From Lucifuga dentata (taxonomy: Eukaryota > Chordata > Actinopteri > Ophidiiformes > Bythitidae): a stretch of 64,000 nucleotides of DNA. Shown piece after piece: positions 24,119-37,165 of this stretch (its first letter is position 1; each line of letters begins with the position of its first letter). The notes below the pieces were generated by a model that saw only the letters and a program-made list of their open reading frames with translations, did not search any database and had not been told where the DNA came from. The DNA is taken from contig VXCM01003196.1 of the NCBI GenBank assembly GCA_014773175.1, forward strand, positions 124,001 to 188,000, written 5' to 3'. The position numbers and the translations under genes were made by a program.

Positions 24119-24176
24119 TTAATTGTATTTATTCTGCTGCATTCAAGAAGTAGATCACTGGTTATAATAATAATGT

Positions 24177-24180
<4 letters not shown>

Positions 24181-24221
<41 letters not shown>
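24181..24221. repeat. (GA)n microsatellite
   Basis: Perfect GA run inside the hAT-like element. Confidence 0.95.
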
Positions 24222-24227
<6 letters not shown>

Positions 24228-24831
24228 TTTGACTGTTATGGTGTTGCTACGACCTACATTACTTTTTGCTTAATAAATCATCAAACTAACAGCCATCTCT
24301 CTGTGCTTCATTGAGAGTCGTTGAATTATAATAATAATTAGTAGTTGTGGTATTGAAATGCTGGCTAACGTTAGCTTTGGCTACCTTGTTTCTCTGTAGC
24401 TAGGTAGCGATTGGTTTTACCTGCAAATGTTTCTTTAGATTAGACGTCGCGTTTTCGGATGCTGACAGTATTTCCACAGCCGGAGGGCATAAATTGCACT
24501 ATGTTATTCCCCTTTCCGCCTTAAACACAAAATAATGGCAAAATTGTATAAATTCTTTTTTTCCACTGGTGTCCATAGCAACGCGTGTAGCTCTGATGAA
24601 GAAAGGTGTTGCGGGAGATGTTATGTGCGCATGGATGTGCTCGGCAGAAAATCGTTTTTGGTCATTTTACAAGTGTAATCCTTATACTAATCCCAATTTT
24701 TAAATGTATCGATAATCTGATTACACTTTTTTCTCTGTAACTGTAATGGAATACAGTAACATTTTTATTTGTATCCTGATTACATAATGCCATTACATGT
24801 GTTGTGTTACTACCCAAGTCTGGGTGATGCT

Positions 24832-24867
<36 letters not shown>

Positions 24868-24930
24868 CATAATACATTCCATTTATATAGTGCTTTTCTA
24901 GATACCCAAAGTCACTTACAAAGAATAAAC
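24832..24930. repeat. (AAT)n run plus dispersed-repeat tail
   Basis: (AAT)n at about 24833-24868, followed by CCATTTATATAGTGCTTTTC and AAGTCACTTACAAAG. The latter matches in form the reverse complement of a very common fish LINE/SINE 3' end (CTATATAAAT type). Confidence 0.5.
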
Positions 24931-25192
24931 AATACAAAAGTACATATCTAATAATAAAACATGAATAAAAACGAGAAATATAACATAACTATATACAACA
25001 TTATCTCCACATATAGATGCATGTTTATGCATCTGTATGTATAAGTAAAGTAAAGTAAAAAGTAAGTATAAGTAAAGTGCAGGTAAAGTATAAAAACAAA
25101 AACAAGCACTCAAAAACAACTGCAATAATTGCTACCCAGAAAAGGAAAAGAAATAAGAAAAAAGAAAAGAAAAGCCTATTCCATCAAGTAAA

Positions 25193-25243
25193 AGCTCAGC
25201 TGTTACTTATACCAAAGTATAAGGTATAAGTAACAGCTGAGCT
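25193..25243. repeat. Perfect 21-bp hairpin with 9-base loop
   Basis: Left arm AGCTCAGCTGTTACTTATACC minus its last base is 25193-25212; the arm runs to 25213. The loop AAAGTATAA is 25214-25222. The right arm, 25223-25243, is an exact reverse complement. Confidence 0.9.
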
Positions 25244-27236
25244 AAGTAGAATGATCTGTACTCCAAGCTTTGCAAACAATTATTTGATGGCTTATAGTTT
25301 AGTAAAATAATGCTCCCTCCATCTTTTCACAAGTACTGCTTATTATTTTTATGAGTCATTATAACATGCACATTATCCTCACCATGTGGATATGAATGCC
25401 ATGTGTCATTTTATCAGGGAAATCCTGGTAGCAGCAGCTTGAGCAGCACAGAGAGGACACAGCAGGTGATCAGGGACTCAGGTGAGTTCTTAGCCACAGT
25501 GAAAATGGCTATAAGTAACTGAATTGACTGAAAAATAAATACAAGAGTTTTCGAGATGGTTTTGAGAAAGGCTAGCGTTGCTCTGTCATGAATCATGCAT
25601 CATGTTATTAGCTACATGATCAACCAGTTTATCAGGAGAGCAGACTGACGGAAAAGCAGCTGGAACGGTAGGGTCAGGTGAGCTCTAGTAGTGGCTAAAT
25701 GATCCTTTTTAATTAGTATTAACAGTCATTCTGATAATAATAAATCAATAACAAGTTAAATAATAATTATTCAATTAATAAATATAGTTTCAGATTTACA
25801 TTAATAAAATAAAATCTAAGGTATGTTTAAAATCAGAAACCCATAGTCTTGCCTACAAACATAATAAATGCATATAATGAATAAATACATAAATGAAATA
25901 AAACTGTTTTGTGTTCAGAATTTTTTTGTGTTTAAGGTTACACACAGCTAAAAGTATTAAAAAGAAATAAATTGTGTTTATTATGTCCGACTTTGTAAGA
26001 AAATCTATTTCTAAGCAAAATGTTGTTAGCCAGTGGTTGAATGCGCCACACTGTGACGTTTCACATGAACGTTTTGTCTCTTTTGTGGGTTGTTGTGCAG
26101 CAGTTATCCCTTCCATGTCATAAAGGACACTCGGAAATTTCTAAAACGTCCACTCTCCACTGAGACTGGTCACAGTTAGTCAGGAGCCCACTGTGGCCGG
26201 ACCAGCCATCAGTGGACGGAATGCCGAGGCCGAGCCAGCACCAGACCCACGACTAGCTCTGGATTAGCATGCCTGGCTAACGCTCCTGCAGAGCAACAGG
26301 CACCTGGGTCAGGTAATGATCTTAGCTTGAAGCTTCCAGCTGCAACACGCCGGTTTTAGTAAAATTCCCCACACTAGCTATTCTCAAATAGAAATATACA
26401 TATAAGTATCCCTGCATGGAGTATTCGGTTTTAAAAAGATGATGTCTTCTGTTTCATCTGCTGCTATTTCCAGGATGAGAGCGGGATGGATTTGTTCAAG
26501 AAAAGCGCATATGTGACCAGAAGCATCTGAGCAATAATCAAAAAGCCAACTCTCAGACCCATCTGAGTTTGTCTGGTTAAATGGGAAAAACTTCAAACTG
26601 AGCAGATTGATCTATTGCAGCCAAACTGTCATACAGCCATAAGAACAGGTCTGACTTGTGCAAAGTGGGGGATGCTGTGTGACTGCTTTCTAAACGGTGC
26701 TGGTTGGGTCATCAGAGAGAAGTTTTTCAGCAAAGAGGAGAATTTAGAACTGGCTGTCGTCAAACATAGGAGAATCAAGGATTTCATTGCTTCACATTGA
26801 AGGAGACATAATTAGAAGATTTACGCAGGGCGCCAGAAAAGACGTTTACTTCTGTAGGAGGTAAGATGCTGGATATTTATTTTAATGTAGCCCACTGAAC
26901 TATAATATAGGCCTTGTCATATTATTGTTTGCAGTTTAATTGTGTTTATAATTTAAATGTTTTTTTGTTTTTTTTTTTGCGTGTGTGTGCCAAGGTAAAT
27001 GAGAGTAACAATGTAAAATATTGTATGAACAAATTGTTATATTTTTGTCTGAGCAGGTCTTGTTAGTTTATGGTTGCATTAATGTGTGTGTGGTATAGAA
27101 TAAGGTGATCTCGGTTGGTAGTACTTTTTTCCAAAAATTAATTGATTGATGTTTTGCACTGTGATGCATGGCCATATGATCGCATTGTCTTGAAGCAACG
27201 TTGCACAATGTGCATCGTTGGGTAGTGAATTGATAA

Positions 27237-27284
27237 AAAATTGCATTATGTTGAGGAAGTACTTCCTCAACATAATGCAATTTT
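27237..27284. repeat. Perfect 48-bp palindrome, no spacer
   Basis: Two 24-bp arms meet at 27260/27261 with no loop. The left arm contains TTGCATTATGTTGAGGAAGT and the right arm is its exact reverse complement. There is no mismatch. Confidence 0.95.
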
Positions 27285-29583
27285 ATATCTGGCCTCCCCA
27301 TGCTCAAATGTCAAATACAGAATGATGCTCTACCATAACAGACAGGAAGAATGTGTTGGTCAATTCGACAAAAAAAAAAAAAAAAAAAAAAANAAAAAGT
27401 CCCTACCAATGTTGAAACCAAACCTATACCCTTTGCCTCCAGCTGTGCTTGACTGAACCAGCGTCATTTGCCTGCAACATCATTTGTTTTGGGTGGCAAA
27501 TGCTGCTTGGCTCGCCTCATCCTCCTGCCACTTTTGGCTTTCTTGGTATTCATCTGGGTTTTTCTCCTTTAAGTGGAGAAATTAATTTGTTGTGTTTTCA
27601 CCTTTGGCGGTTAGGCAGTCAACTTCATAGCCGAACCATTTCCAAAAACCAGAGGTAGATCCCTTTATTAGAAACTAATTCATCAGGTGCTAATGCTACT
27701 TCTGAGCATGTTTTGATTCTTCTTGTGCTTTATGTGAAAATGCATCAACACATTATCATGCTGCAATATTGTCAATATTGTGATATGACAAATTTTTATC
27801 ACATAAATTGCATCGCTATTATCACAAAAAATATATGTCACAGCCCTATACAGAATATGTAAAAGATATGATTAAAATATGTTTCATAATAACCACTATT
27901 ACTGTTACCACCTACTCTGTAAACATTTATACATTTTAAGTGGGGGAGTGGTTATGTGGGCCCCCAATAATATTTTGTCCCCTTTAATTTAAAATATGGG
28001 TTCTAAGTATAATTTGTGTATGTGGATGTTAAGAACCCTTAGAGAAATATATTCCACCACAAATCTTCCTCATATTTTAGCTATTAATCACAAAAACAAA
28101 TATGGTAACAAAACAAAAAAAAAAAAANAAAAAAAAAAAAAGAAAAAAATCTGTGCGAGAAATAACTAATCATAATCCAGCATCTGAAGTCACCTGAGGG
28201 TTTGGCAGAGCAGATTCTTTTCTAGCTTTAATATGGGTTTGTATATCTGCAACTAGGCAGCATTAGGGAGAATACTTTCATTTTTTTCATCAAGCTTATT
28301 CTCAGTGAAATTACAGCCTGCTGCAAATGACCAGTTTTGTTTGGATTCAGTTTCTGCTCTCAAGGTTATGATGCTTTTTCATTATTGGCTCATATTATAC
28401 CCACTAGGCTACCATATCCAACAGCCTGGGAATAGTGAATTGCAAGCTAATAATACTAATGTGATCTCACACTGTGTCCATCTGTCTGTTCAGAGTCCAG
28501 TGGAAAATTGAAAAAAAAAAAAAAAAAANAAAAAAAAAAAAAAAAAAAATCTCATATGTGGGTATTAGGCTATCTGACCTGGCTGAGTAGTTTAATGTGC
28601 AATTCTATTTGTCTCCTCTATATATTTCTTTTGGGAGACATCGGCGACATACATTATTGCAGGCCATTCTCAGTGTGGGTGGCCAAACGATGACAGAAAC
28701 AATAATATTATGTTGAAAAGGAGGCTGAAGACACTTTTAAAAATGATTATAATGTAATGAATATACAGGGAGTGGGTAATTCATAAAGCATCCCACTATA
28801 CAGCATCACACTAAATGATAATTGAAGCTCCTTCATAAAGCTTCTCATACATCGCTTAGCACACCAATTTCCCATTACCACAGTGCTGTACAAGGTAAAA
28901 GCCATTGAAAACTGGAATGTTAATGGGGTGCTATATGTTTAAGAGCCATACTTTAAACCATTTCCTCTTGTGTGAAAGTGAAATTCACGTGTTAAATTGG
29001 CAAAGGAAATCTAAATTTTTAAACTTTTGATCGCTTTCGGGTTAGCAGGGTTACACTGATGGACCAATGAGCTAACAGCTCTTAGTCACCAGAAGATAAA
29101 CATGGATGAACAGTATCTGTCTCTGATGGCTGTCTCTGATCTTCCTGAAATCTACGATTACAACGAGAGCAGATTATAGAGACATAAACAAAAAGGCAGT
29201 TGTGTGGGAACTTGTTGACACCAGGCAGCAGCAAATAATCTTACTGCATTAATTGTGTTTTTATATTTTTATATATATATGTTTAACCTGGGTAGGGGTT
29301 GTGTTTATTATGTTTTAACGCCAGATTAGGTAGTCACTATTCAGTATAACAGTCACTATTCCAAGCGCTGTTAGACCTGTGATTTGCTTTGGACTTGCGT
29401 ACATCACCTGCCATGTGTCCAGCCCCCCACACGGGGGCGATGTGTTTCGTCAGTCGCTGTTGTTCGTCGCCTACTGTGTGTCGAGCCCATTCGAGGTCAG
29501 CATTTTAAAATAGCAGGTATAGATTGCTTCAACTGCATGCAGACACTATTGGGAGTCCTGGTGCATGGGAGTGGGGGTGTGGT

Positions 29584-29585
<2 letters not shown>

Positions 29586-29627
<42 letters not shown>
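29586..29627. repeat. (GA)n microsatellite
   Basis: Perfect GA run of about 42 bp. Confidence 0.95.
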
Positions 29628-29630
<3 letters not shown>

Positions 29631-29740
29631 TAATAGTCAAAACTTACCATTAACTGATCACAAACACATGAGCCTAATAGAGTTTAAAGCTGAAATTTAA
29701 TGGCAACCTAAAACAGGTCTTACTTTTGCATGATGGTGTA

Positions 29741-31270
29741 CAACTGCAGCTCAGAAAATTAGAATAATGTGAAAAAATTGCGTATTTGTTCTCAGTTTAA
29801 TTAGAATCTCAAAATTTGTAATGAATTATGCTCACTACATCAAAACTGAAAATAAACCTTGTATTTTGTTAATGTAGGCTAATCTTTCTTGGTTTTTAAC
29901 CAAGAATAATTAAAAATTCAGTATCTCAAAATATTAGAATATACATACACACAACCAAAAATTCATGTAGAATAAAGCACATTACTCAAAACTTTAAAGG
30001 TGTGTATGGCAAGTCAGTCAGTTGGTGCTTCTTTTGCTTCTATGACTGTCTGAATGTGCCATGGCATGGAGGAAACCAAACAGTGCTCAGGTGTAATGGA
30101 AGCCCATTACATCTGAGCAGCCTTCAGCTCAGCTTGATTGCTAGGACACAAGCTGGCCATTTTCCTCTTAACAAAACCCAATAAATTCTCTCTGGGCTTT
30201 AAGTCGGGCGTGTTGGCTGGCCAAGAAATCACATTGATGTGATGGTCAGCAAACACCAAGCAGTGGTGTTTTTGGCACTGTGTGCAGGTGCCAAGTCCTG
30301 CTGAAACAAAAATTCCAAATCTCCAAATAGTCTTTCGGCTGATGGAATCATAAAGTTCTCCAAGATTTGCTTGTAGATTGCTGCGTTGGCTGTGGTCTTG
30401 AGGAAACATGAAGGTCCAACACCTGCAGATGATAACATAGCACCCCAAACCATTACAGACTGTGGGGAATTTCATCCTGGACTTGAAACAGTTGGAGTTC
30501 TGTGCCTCTCCAACAACCTTGGTTTCTGAATGAGATGCAGACCTTGCTCTCGTCAGATAACAATACTGTGGACCACTGAGCAACACTCCAATCTTGCTTC
30601 TCTTTAACCCAAGTCAGCTGCTTGTGACGCTGCCTGGAGTTGAGAGGAGGCTTAATGCTCGGTATTCGGGACATGTATCCCATCTGTTGTAGCTGTCTGT
30701 GCGTCATGGCCTTTGAAGCATCAACTCCCGACTCTTTCCACTTCTTATGGATCTCTCCCACATTGTCAAACCATCTATTTTTCACAATTTTATCAAGGCT
30801 GTGGTCGTCCCTCTTACTGCTGCACCTCTTTTTGCCACACCTTGTTCTTCCAGTCGACTTTCCAGAAAGATGTTTAGACAATGGCACCCTAGAAACAGCC
30901 AGCTTTCTCAGTGATAACCTTTTGTGACTTTCCCTCTTGGTCAATAATTGTTTTTTGGACAACTGTTAGATTAAAAGCCTTGCCCATGTCAGCAGTAATA
31001 AAGTTTACTTCATAAAACCTATATGGTTCAAGGAGCACTCCTCAAAACAAGACCTACTTGTTTTATTCTAGTATTTTGAGACAAGGTGAATTCACAAATT
31101 TGGTTGTAATCTTACACATTTGCTGTTTCGACATTCTAGAAACCAGTGAATATGTTTACAGAGTATACTAAAGCATGTGTGCTGCATTAACTTTGACACC
31201 TAAGTAAGCCACCTAAACTGTTAAAAGTTTTAGCTTTTTCACATTATTCTAGTTTTTTGAGCTGCATTTG
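29741..31270 (-). mobile_element. Tc1-like DNA transposon, about 1.53 kb, inactive
   Basis: Ends carry inverted repeats of about 32 bp. The left reads CAACTGCAGCTCAGAAAATT and continues AGAATAATGTGAAAAA. The right, as reverse complement, reads CAAATGCAGCTCAAAAAACT and then the same AGAATAATGTGAAAAA. The left flank is TA (29739-29740). The right flank is CA (31271-31272), consistent with a decayed TA duplication. Size and TA target fit Tc1/mariner. The transposase inside is broken. Confidence 0.88.
30014..30987 (-). pseudogene. Tc1-like transposase, DD34E type, multiply frameshifted
   Basis: Reads from an ATG at 30985-30987 to a stop at 30014-30016 across at least three frame changes. The N-terminal helix-turn-helix part (near 30960-30700) includes CGKKRCSSKRDDHSL. 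The catalytic core follows: first Asp in LLSDESK, second Asp in FLFQQDLAPAH, then WPANTPDLKPRENLLG with the Glu of a DD34E triad. C-terminal remnants near 30015-30100 include IQTVIEAKEAPTD. The full length of about 325 codons fits Tc1 transposases (around 340). The frame breaks near 30905, 30455 and 30275, and a further C-terminal break near 30105, exclude function. Confidence 0.9.
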
Positions 31271-34200
31271 CATTTTTGGAACATCTTACCTGACATGCAA
31301 ATCAGGAAATACCATAGTAACACATCTTTCAAGGGGAAACAAAAAAGTGATGCCAGTAACAGGCATTAATGAATGAGAGAACATGGTTGTGTAACTCTGT
31401 TTGCTCTTATCGACACATTAAATCTGGTGCTGTAATTTCATGAATTACCTCTGCGATGTTTTGTGAAAGCTGTCAAAGTCAGAGCCTCACAGAAAAAGTG
31501 ACGCATCATCAGGGACTTAAATAAGACTCTCTCTTTTTTTTTTTCTCACTCTGCTGGCAACTGTCAGCCAGTAGAGCATAAATAAAGCAAGTCATGTTTT
31601 TGCTATGCTAAAACCAATCTGGGAATGATGAAAGATCACCCTGAAGTGTGAAATCTGTGTTTCTATATGGTTCAGAATGTTGGAAAGTAACATTTACAAG
31701 AGCCAAAAAGATCTGGGATGGAGCTGAGATGAGCAAATTCATCTTCGGAAAATGCACAAGGGATCAGTCCTGCTAGAGGTGTACTGTGGAGGCCTTATGT
31801 GCCCAATGGAACCAAAAGGACTGAAAAAGAAGACTGGCAACTGTTAGTTTTATCAGATATGCTGTAAGATGGACCAAATTATTGACAACTTAAAAATGTC
31901 ACACAAGGCCACATGTGCTCATGAAAATGGCTCTGGCAATCACAATGACCTGCAGCACCAAAATCAGATTAACTGAGAGAAGAAAGTTTGATTATAAGGT
32001 CACTGCACTATAATGGGATAGATGTATGTAATTATTTTGTTTCATATTGATTTTTTTTCTTTGAGCAAAACCTCAAGGCTGCCATGGCCTCATTCCACAT
32101 CCACTTATGATAAAGTGAAGCAAAGCACTGCCGTGCTAATAACTCACCTTTATGTGTACCTGGGCGACATTTCAGATTGTTAAACGCTGAGGCTTTTGTT
32201 GCCAAGCAGACTTAAAGTTCACAATCACTTTATGTAAGAATCATTGTAGGCAGTTAGCAGAACAGTAATCCCAGAATCCTCTATTTTCACCAATGTAAGT
32301 ATTTATTGTGTATGTTCAAAATCCACAAAATGAATGAGATGAGATACAACTTAAAGGTCCAGATAGTCTGTTCACATTATAACAACTAATTAGACCAAAC
32401 AGCCTTCTGAGTTTTATTTTCTTGCCAATAAAAAAAGCCAGACTCTTATTATCATTAACTTCAAATCAGATGTATAAAAAAGATTTAGCATGCAAAGTAA
32501 TTATACAGCGGCACTGTTGACATTATCTTCTTATGGATCCATGTCCATAACTCTTCAAAATATTTCAAATCTATCTATAAAGACAGTTTCTCTGTCTGTC
32601 TGTCTGTGGCACCAATATCTCTAGAACCTGGCACTGTATGAAGTTGGAATTTGGCAGGTATAATGCTCAGGGCCCAAGGACATGCAGTGTCGCTTGTTTG
32701 GATGAGTGGTTCTCAAATTGAGCTGTGCCGGTAAAAAGTAGTCCACGCACGGCAGGATATGCTCCAGGTGCGGTGGCAGGATATGTTCTGGGTGCGGCAG
32801 CCCATGCTCCACTCCACGGCCCCTTATGGCAGGCTGTGGCACATATCATACAGTCCGGCCTGGTCCAAATAGGCACATTTTAAATGGGCACTTAACTACT
32901 ATCTTTGTACTTAAGCATCATCTCAGCTACTCATTGGTGGTAGTCGCGTGTTTCTAACCTTGTTTGTACCTCATACGCTTGTTTGGTAAAGCATATGAGG
33001 AAACCCAGGTGTCACTATTTGTGGCTTAATTTACATATTAAATAGAGAAATCTGTAGGGGCATGAAAAATGTCCTCTAATCAATAAAACAGCTCATTTTA
33101 TGTAAATGTAAGCCTCAAATTATAATAGCACCAACAAATGACTCCTTATTTTGAACTTTAACATAGCAAGCAGGCACAGACGTAAAGTAAAATCAAACCT
33201 CAGAATGTTTTCTGATGTGCTTTACAGTCCTTGATACAATCTTTCTATTTAAAGTGCAACATACTGCACCTAATGTATAATGCATACTTTACTTACAGTC
33301 CTAAGGAATACATTTACACTTGAGATTGCAGAGCAGGTTAAAGCTCCTGCTGTTGCTGCTGTCTTTCTCCTTGCTACCTGATGGTTTCTGATGCTGTCCA
33401 AGATGGATTCAGCTCCTGGATATGAGACAGCTCCCAACCCTCATCTCCCATCTTGTGCCTCTGGGCAATCTCCCAAACCCCCGCCCCTTCCTCCTCATTC
33501 TCCTATCTGTCGCTCAAGCATGAGGTCATTTTGTCTCAAGTGATCACCCTTCTATTTTTCTGCCTGTCCTGTCTTTCATCCCATATCCCCTTCTCTCACC
33601 CTCTGTTTGTTTCTCCCAATGCCTCTGTCTCCTCCTCAGCTCTATACGTCACCTAATCACGCTACTGTCAGCGCATTCAGATCTCTCTATCCAGCCCTCT
33701 CCACCTTCGCTCCCCAGTTAGTGTGTGTGACAGAGTGCAGTGCCTCTGCACACTCCCACTGACAGCTGGCTTGGGCTGGAGGAGGAGAGAATAGTGTGGC
33801 TGAGGAAGGGAGGGATAAGAGAGGTAGATGAATCGCAAAAAGATACGCCATCATCTGGAGAGAAATGTCGATGTCACTGCTTTGATGATTCCTGCATCGT
33901 GCAGTGGTCTGAAGCTGTGAGAATGCCTTCTGGCCCCTTTTTATGTTTCACTTCACGAGCAGGAAGTAGGCCAGAAGTTTGTCTTCAAATTTAAACAGTT
34001 TTTCAATCCTATTACACAAAAAAACGAAAGTAAATATATGTTTTATCTCGCATTCTCTAAGTGCTTCTCTTTCCTGTGCAGCCTTTTAAGATGCTAATGA
34101 GATGCTGAGAGTGCATCTGGCACCTTTGATGGCTATGGAGCACCGGAATGAAAGGAAATATGTGTAGTTTTCATTTTTGGTAGTGGCTTATTTACCAGTT

Positions 34201-34394
34201 CAAGAGGATGACTGTAAGAGCTGATTGTTTCCAGTAAGCTGATTTGCAACCGTAAATGACTCACAGTTATTTTTATTTACTTCCATTTTTATTTTGAAGT
34301 GAAACAGACTCAATAAATTTATATTACCTTCTTTTATAGCACTGCTATCCTGAGATAAAACATTGCACTCTAACTTCAATAGAAAGCGACTGAT

Positions 34395-34480
34395 GTGATC
34401 CATCGATGTGTGAGCCTGTAAAGCCCTTTGAGACACTGTATGCGATATTGGACTATACAAACTTGACTTGACTTGACAGC
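34395..34480 (+). mobile_element. 3' tail of a non-LTR element
   Basis: GTAAAGCCCTTTGAGACAC, then GACTATACAAACTTGACTTG and a short (ACTTG)n tail. This is the form usual for 3' ends of fish L2-type elements and their SINEs. No coding part. Confidence 0.5.
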
Positions 34481-36499
34481 AGCATCTTTTTAATTTGGCT
34501 TAGGCAATCTAAAGTACAGCTGTAACCACCTTTGTTGATGTTACGTGTCCACTAGAGGCTTCGTAGCCCACGCACAGGCTGATTTCTATAGGGCCCAATC
34601 AGTAGCCTGATGCTGGCTTCACATGTTGACGGTATGCGGTAGATGGAAAACTGGATATTCTATTCTTTTCAATGAGAGAACGACAGGAAACTCCTCCATT
34701 GCTGGCTGTGAGACCCACACACCACGTAATGTGCCGTCAAAAGTTACAATTTTCCAACTTTTTCCGCTTGCTGCAACTGAAATGATGAACTGGATGTTGA
34801 TCTAATCTTGGGTTAAAGATGGATAGTGAGAGAGACTAGTTTTGTGTGACAAATTATTATTATTGTGAATTATGACAAAGTAAACGGGTGATCAAACTAA
34901 GTTGTCAGCGGTCTGAAGTATTCGTAGAATCTCTTCATCTATCCTCAGTTTTTGAATTAGCTTATGGAATTCTCACAGCAATTTGACAAACTGCAACAAA
35001 CGGGGATGAACCCACGTCTGCGTCCCTTTTTTAAAAAAATCAGTTCTTTAAATATGAATATAAAACCGTCAGTGCCAGAGCTTTGCTGTTTTTATATAAC
35101 ATTCTGCAAAATGCAAAAATGCTATTGCCTCCAATACTGAATTATATCCCACCAGATTACCATGGCAATGTTCCTGCATCTATCATTGTCCTCTGCCGCT
35201 TCAGTTGGCTGTGAGTCCACTATAATGACCAGCAGTGCTGTTTTCCTGATCAACATGTGAATCCAGCTTCAGATGCCAGTTCATTGAATAATCCGTGATG
35301 CAGAGACTCAGACTTGGACTTGGTTACTTAAGTGTGAATCAACACGCCAAAATCGAAAGACGAAAGTGTTGAGTCATTAACCAGAAGCATTTATGATGGG
35401 TCATGCAAGTGTGTCTGAATCATGCAGCGGGACGAACCTGAGAGACCTTTTACTCATCGGGCTGAATCACGGTTCACAGGAATCATGAGCCCAGAACTCA
35501 GGCTACGTAAGGAAGCATAATGCATAATAACATTACTCCAATGAGTCTTAATCCATAAAACTCACCTCTTTACTCACTATCCAAGACATATACTGAACAT
35601 GAACTGTTATTTGCATGTAATGCAGTGATTGGAATTAGAATAGCAGCAATTCAAGCTTAGCACTGAACACGCACAAGCAAGGTAAGAACTTATTTGTGTT
35701 TATTGCTGCAAAGTTGTGGCTTGGTTTTTATGATACTGAAGGAAGTGTAGACGAGCAGCGTGTTTTAAGCAAGCCAGAAAACTAACAGAAATAGATGTTG
35801 TTGTTGTGCTTTGTGCTTCATTTTATTTATTGCGACAAAGCTGTGGGTTGGATTGTATGATATTCATAGAAATGTTGACTAGCTGTGTTAGCGAAGAGAG
35901 CAGTCTAACAAATAAAAGATGCGGGTTTTTGTTGTTCGCATCAATGAGCCATACCTAAATCAGGATACCCTCATGATAGCGGTTTAAAATAGATTTCTAA
36001 GCTGTTTTTATATTATTTTTTTAACTGAACACTTGCCTCATATTGTGAAAACCTCTCTGGGATTATATTGAAGCGGACCACCTCCTCATTGGCTTCTATT
36101 TAAATGAACGCTCAGCTCTCTTGAAGCCTCAGATGCTGGAGGATTGTTCTTTCCTCTGCGCTTTGGTGTCTCCTCTATCTTTTGTATGTTCAATCACTCG
36201 GTATTTGTTTTTTTTGTCTCTGTCTTTTCTCTTCGCTCTGTTTTGGCTCTTTGAGCTGCCTGACTCTCTACAGTCACTAAAGCTGCTGCTGTCTTTGAAT
36301 AGCAGACCTGCTCTTTTTCATGGCAGACTTGGCTGTGGTACAACAGACGTGTTTGTGGGTTTTGGCAGGGATACCTGCAAACCTGCTTGTACTTGTGTAG
36401 TTTTTCCTGTGCACTTATGCGAATGTGTTTGTGTGTATGTGTGTGTGAAAGAGAGAGACAGAGAGAGAGATGATGTGTTTGTGTAACTTTTTTTCACTG

Positions 36500-36522
36500 G
36501 GGGGGGGGGNGGGGGGGGGGGG
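36500..36522. repeat. Poly-G run with single N
   Basis: About 23 positions of G with N at 36510, the only long G homopolymer in the window. Confidence 0.9.
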
Positions 36523-37165
36523 TGACAGCTCATTGTGACCAGCTTTAGCAAACCCGTCCAGGCCACGGGTAGGCCTGCCCTTCTCTCCAGATCTGGGTAT
36601 CAGTCACTTATAGACAGAGAGCTGTAAGGTCTAAACAAACAAGCTTTTGACCTTGACACACACACACATACAAAAATACCACATAAAACCTGATTTGTCT
36701 GCATGAAAATCGATCAAATCTGAACACATACACACACACACACACACACACTCTCTTGTGCGGATGCACACAGATGAATGAATGCACGCATGCATTTCAT
36801 TCGAACACCTCAAACATATTTCCCATGGTCATAAATCAAGCCAAATCTAGCCACATTCACAATCTGACATTTTCCTGCACTGGATAAAGGCTGTTATGCA
36901 TATGAGCGGTTTGGTGGGACTGCCATGCTGTGATGATCATTGGCATAAGTAGTGAGGGTGTGTGAAGAACTGAGTGTTTTTCTGTTCGCCCTTTCAGCAT
37001 CCTTGTTCCCCTGGTGGAGGGCACAGGTAAAGATCAGATTAAACATATGGAACTGTTGGTGCAGGAAAACAGCCTCCAGTATGTGAAGGGTCCTGATAAA
37101 GTAAACACTGGGCCAGAAAAAGACCAAAAGTTCAGGATTTTTATCCCTTCCTTTTGGTGCTAAGT

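Larger units (their letters stand above)
23329..24822. mobile_element. Non-autonomous hAT-like element with nested insertions
   Basis: Begins CAGGGCTGGGAGGGTTACTT. The reverse complement of the other end begins CAGACTTGGGTAGTAAC. Both match the CAGnGnTGGG-type ends of hAT elements, and both sub-terminal regions carry GTAATG-type motifs. Inside are MITE copy F (23758-24118) and a (GA)n array (24181-24221). No transposase frame. I could not see an 8-bp target duplication, so the ends are provisional. Confidence 0.5.
24931..29738. other. Gene-poor region
   Basis: No coding exon recognised. It includes the perfect foldbacks at 25193-25243 and 27237-27284, three A homopolymers with single Ns (27393, 28128, 28529), a (GA)n array at 29586-29627, and a stretch near 27760-27850 (AATATTGTCAATATTGTGAT) that resembles the end of a common fish DNA transposon. 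Confidence 0.45.

Noticed and set aside
36121..36486. 121-codon plus-strand frame rich in Leu/Phe/Ser
   Set aside because: Composition is driven by CT-rich DNA and ends in a (TG)n/(GA)n run; no family resemblance.
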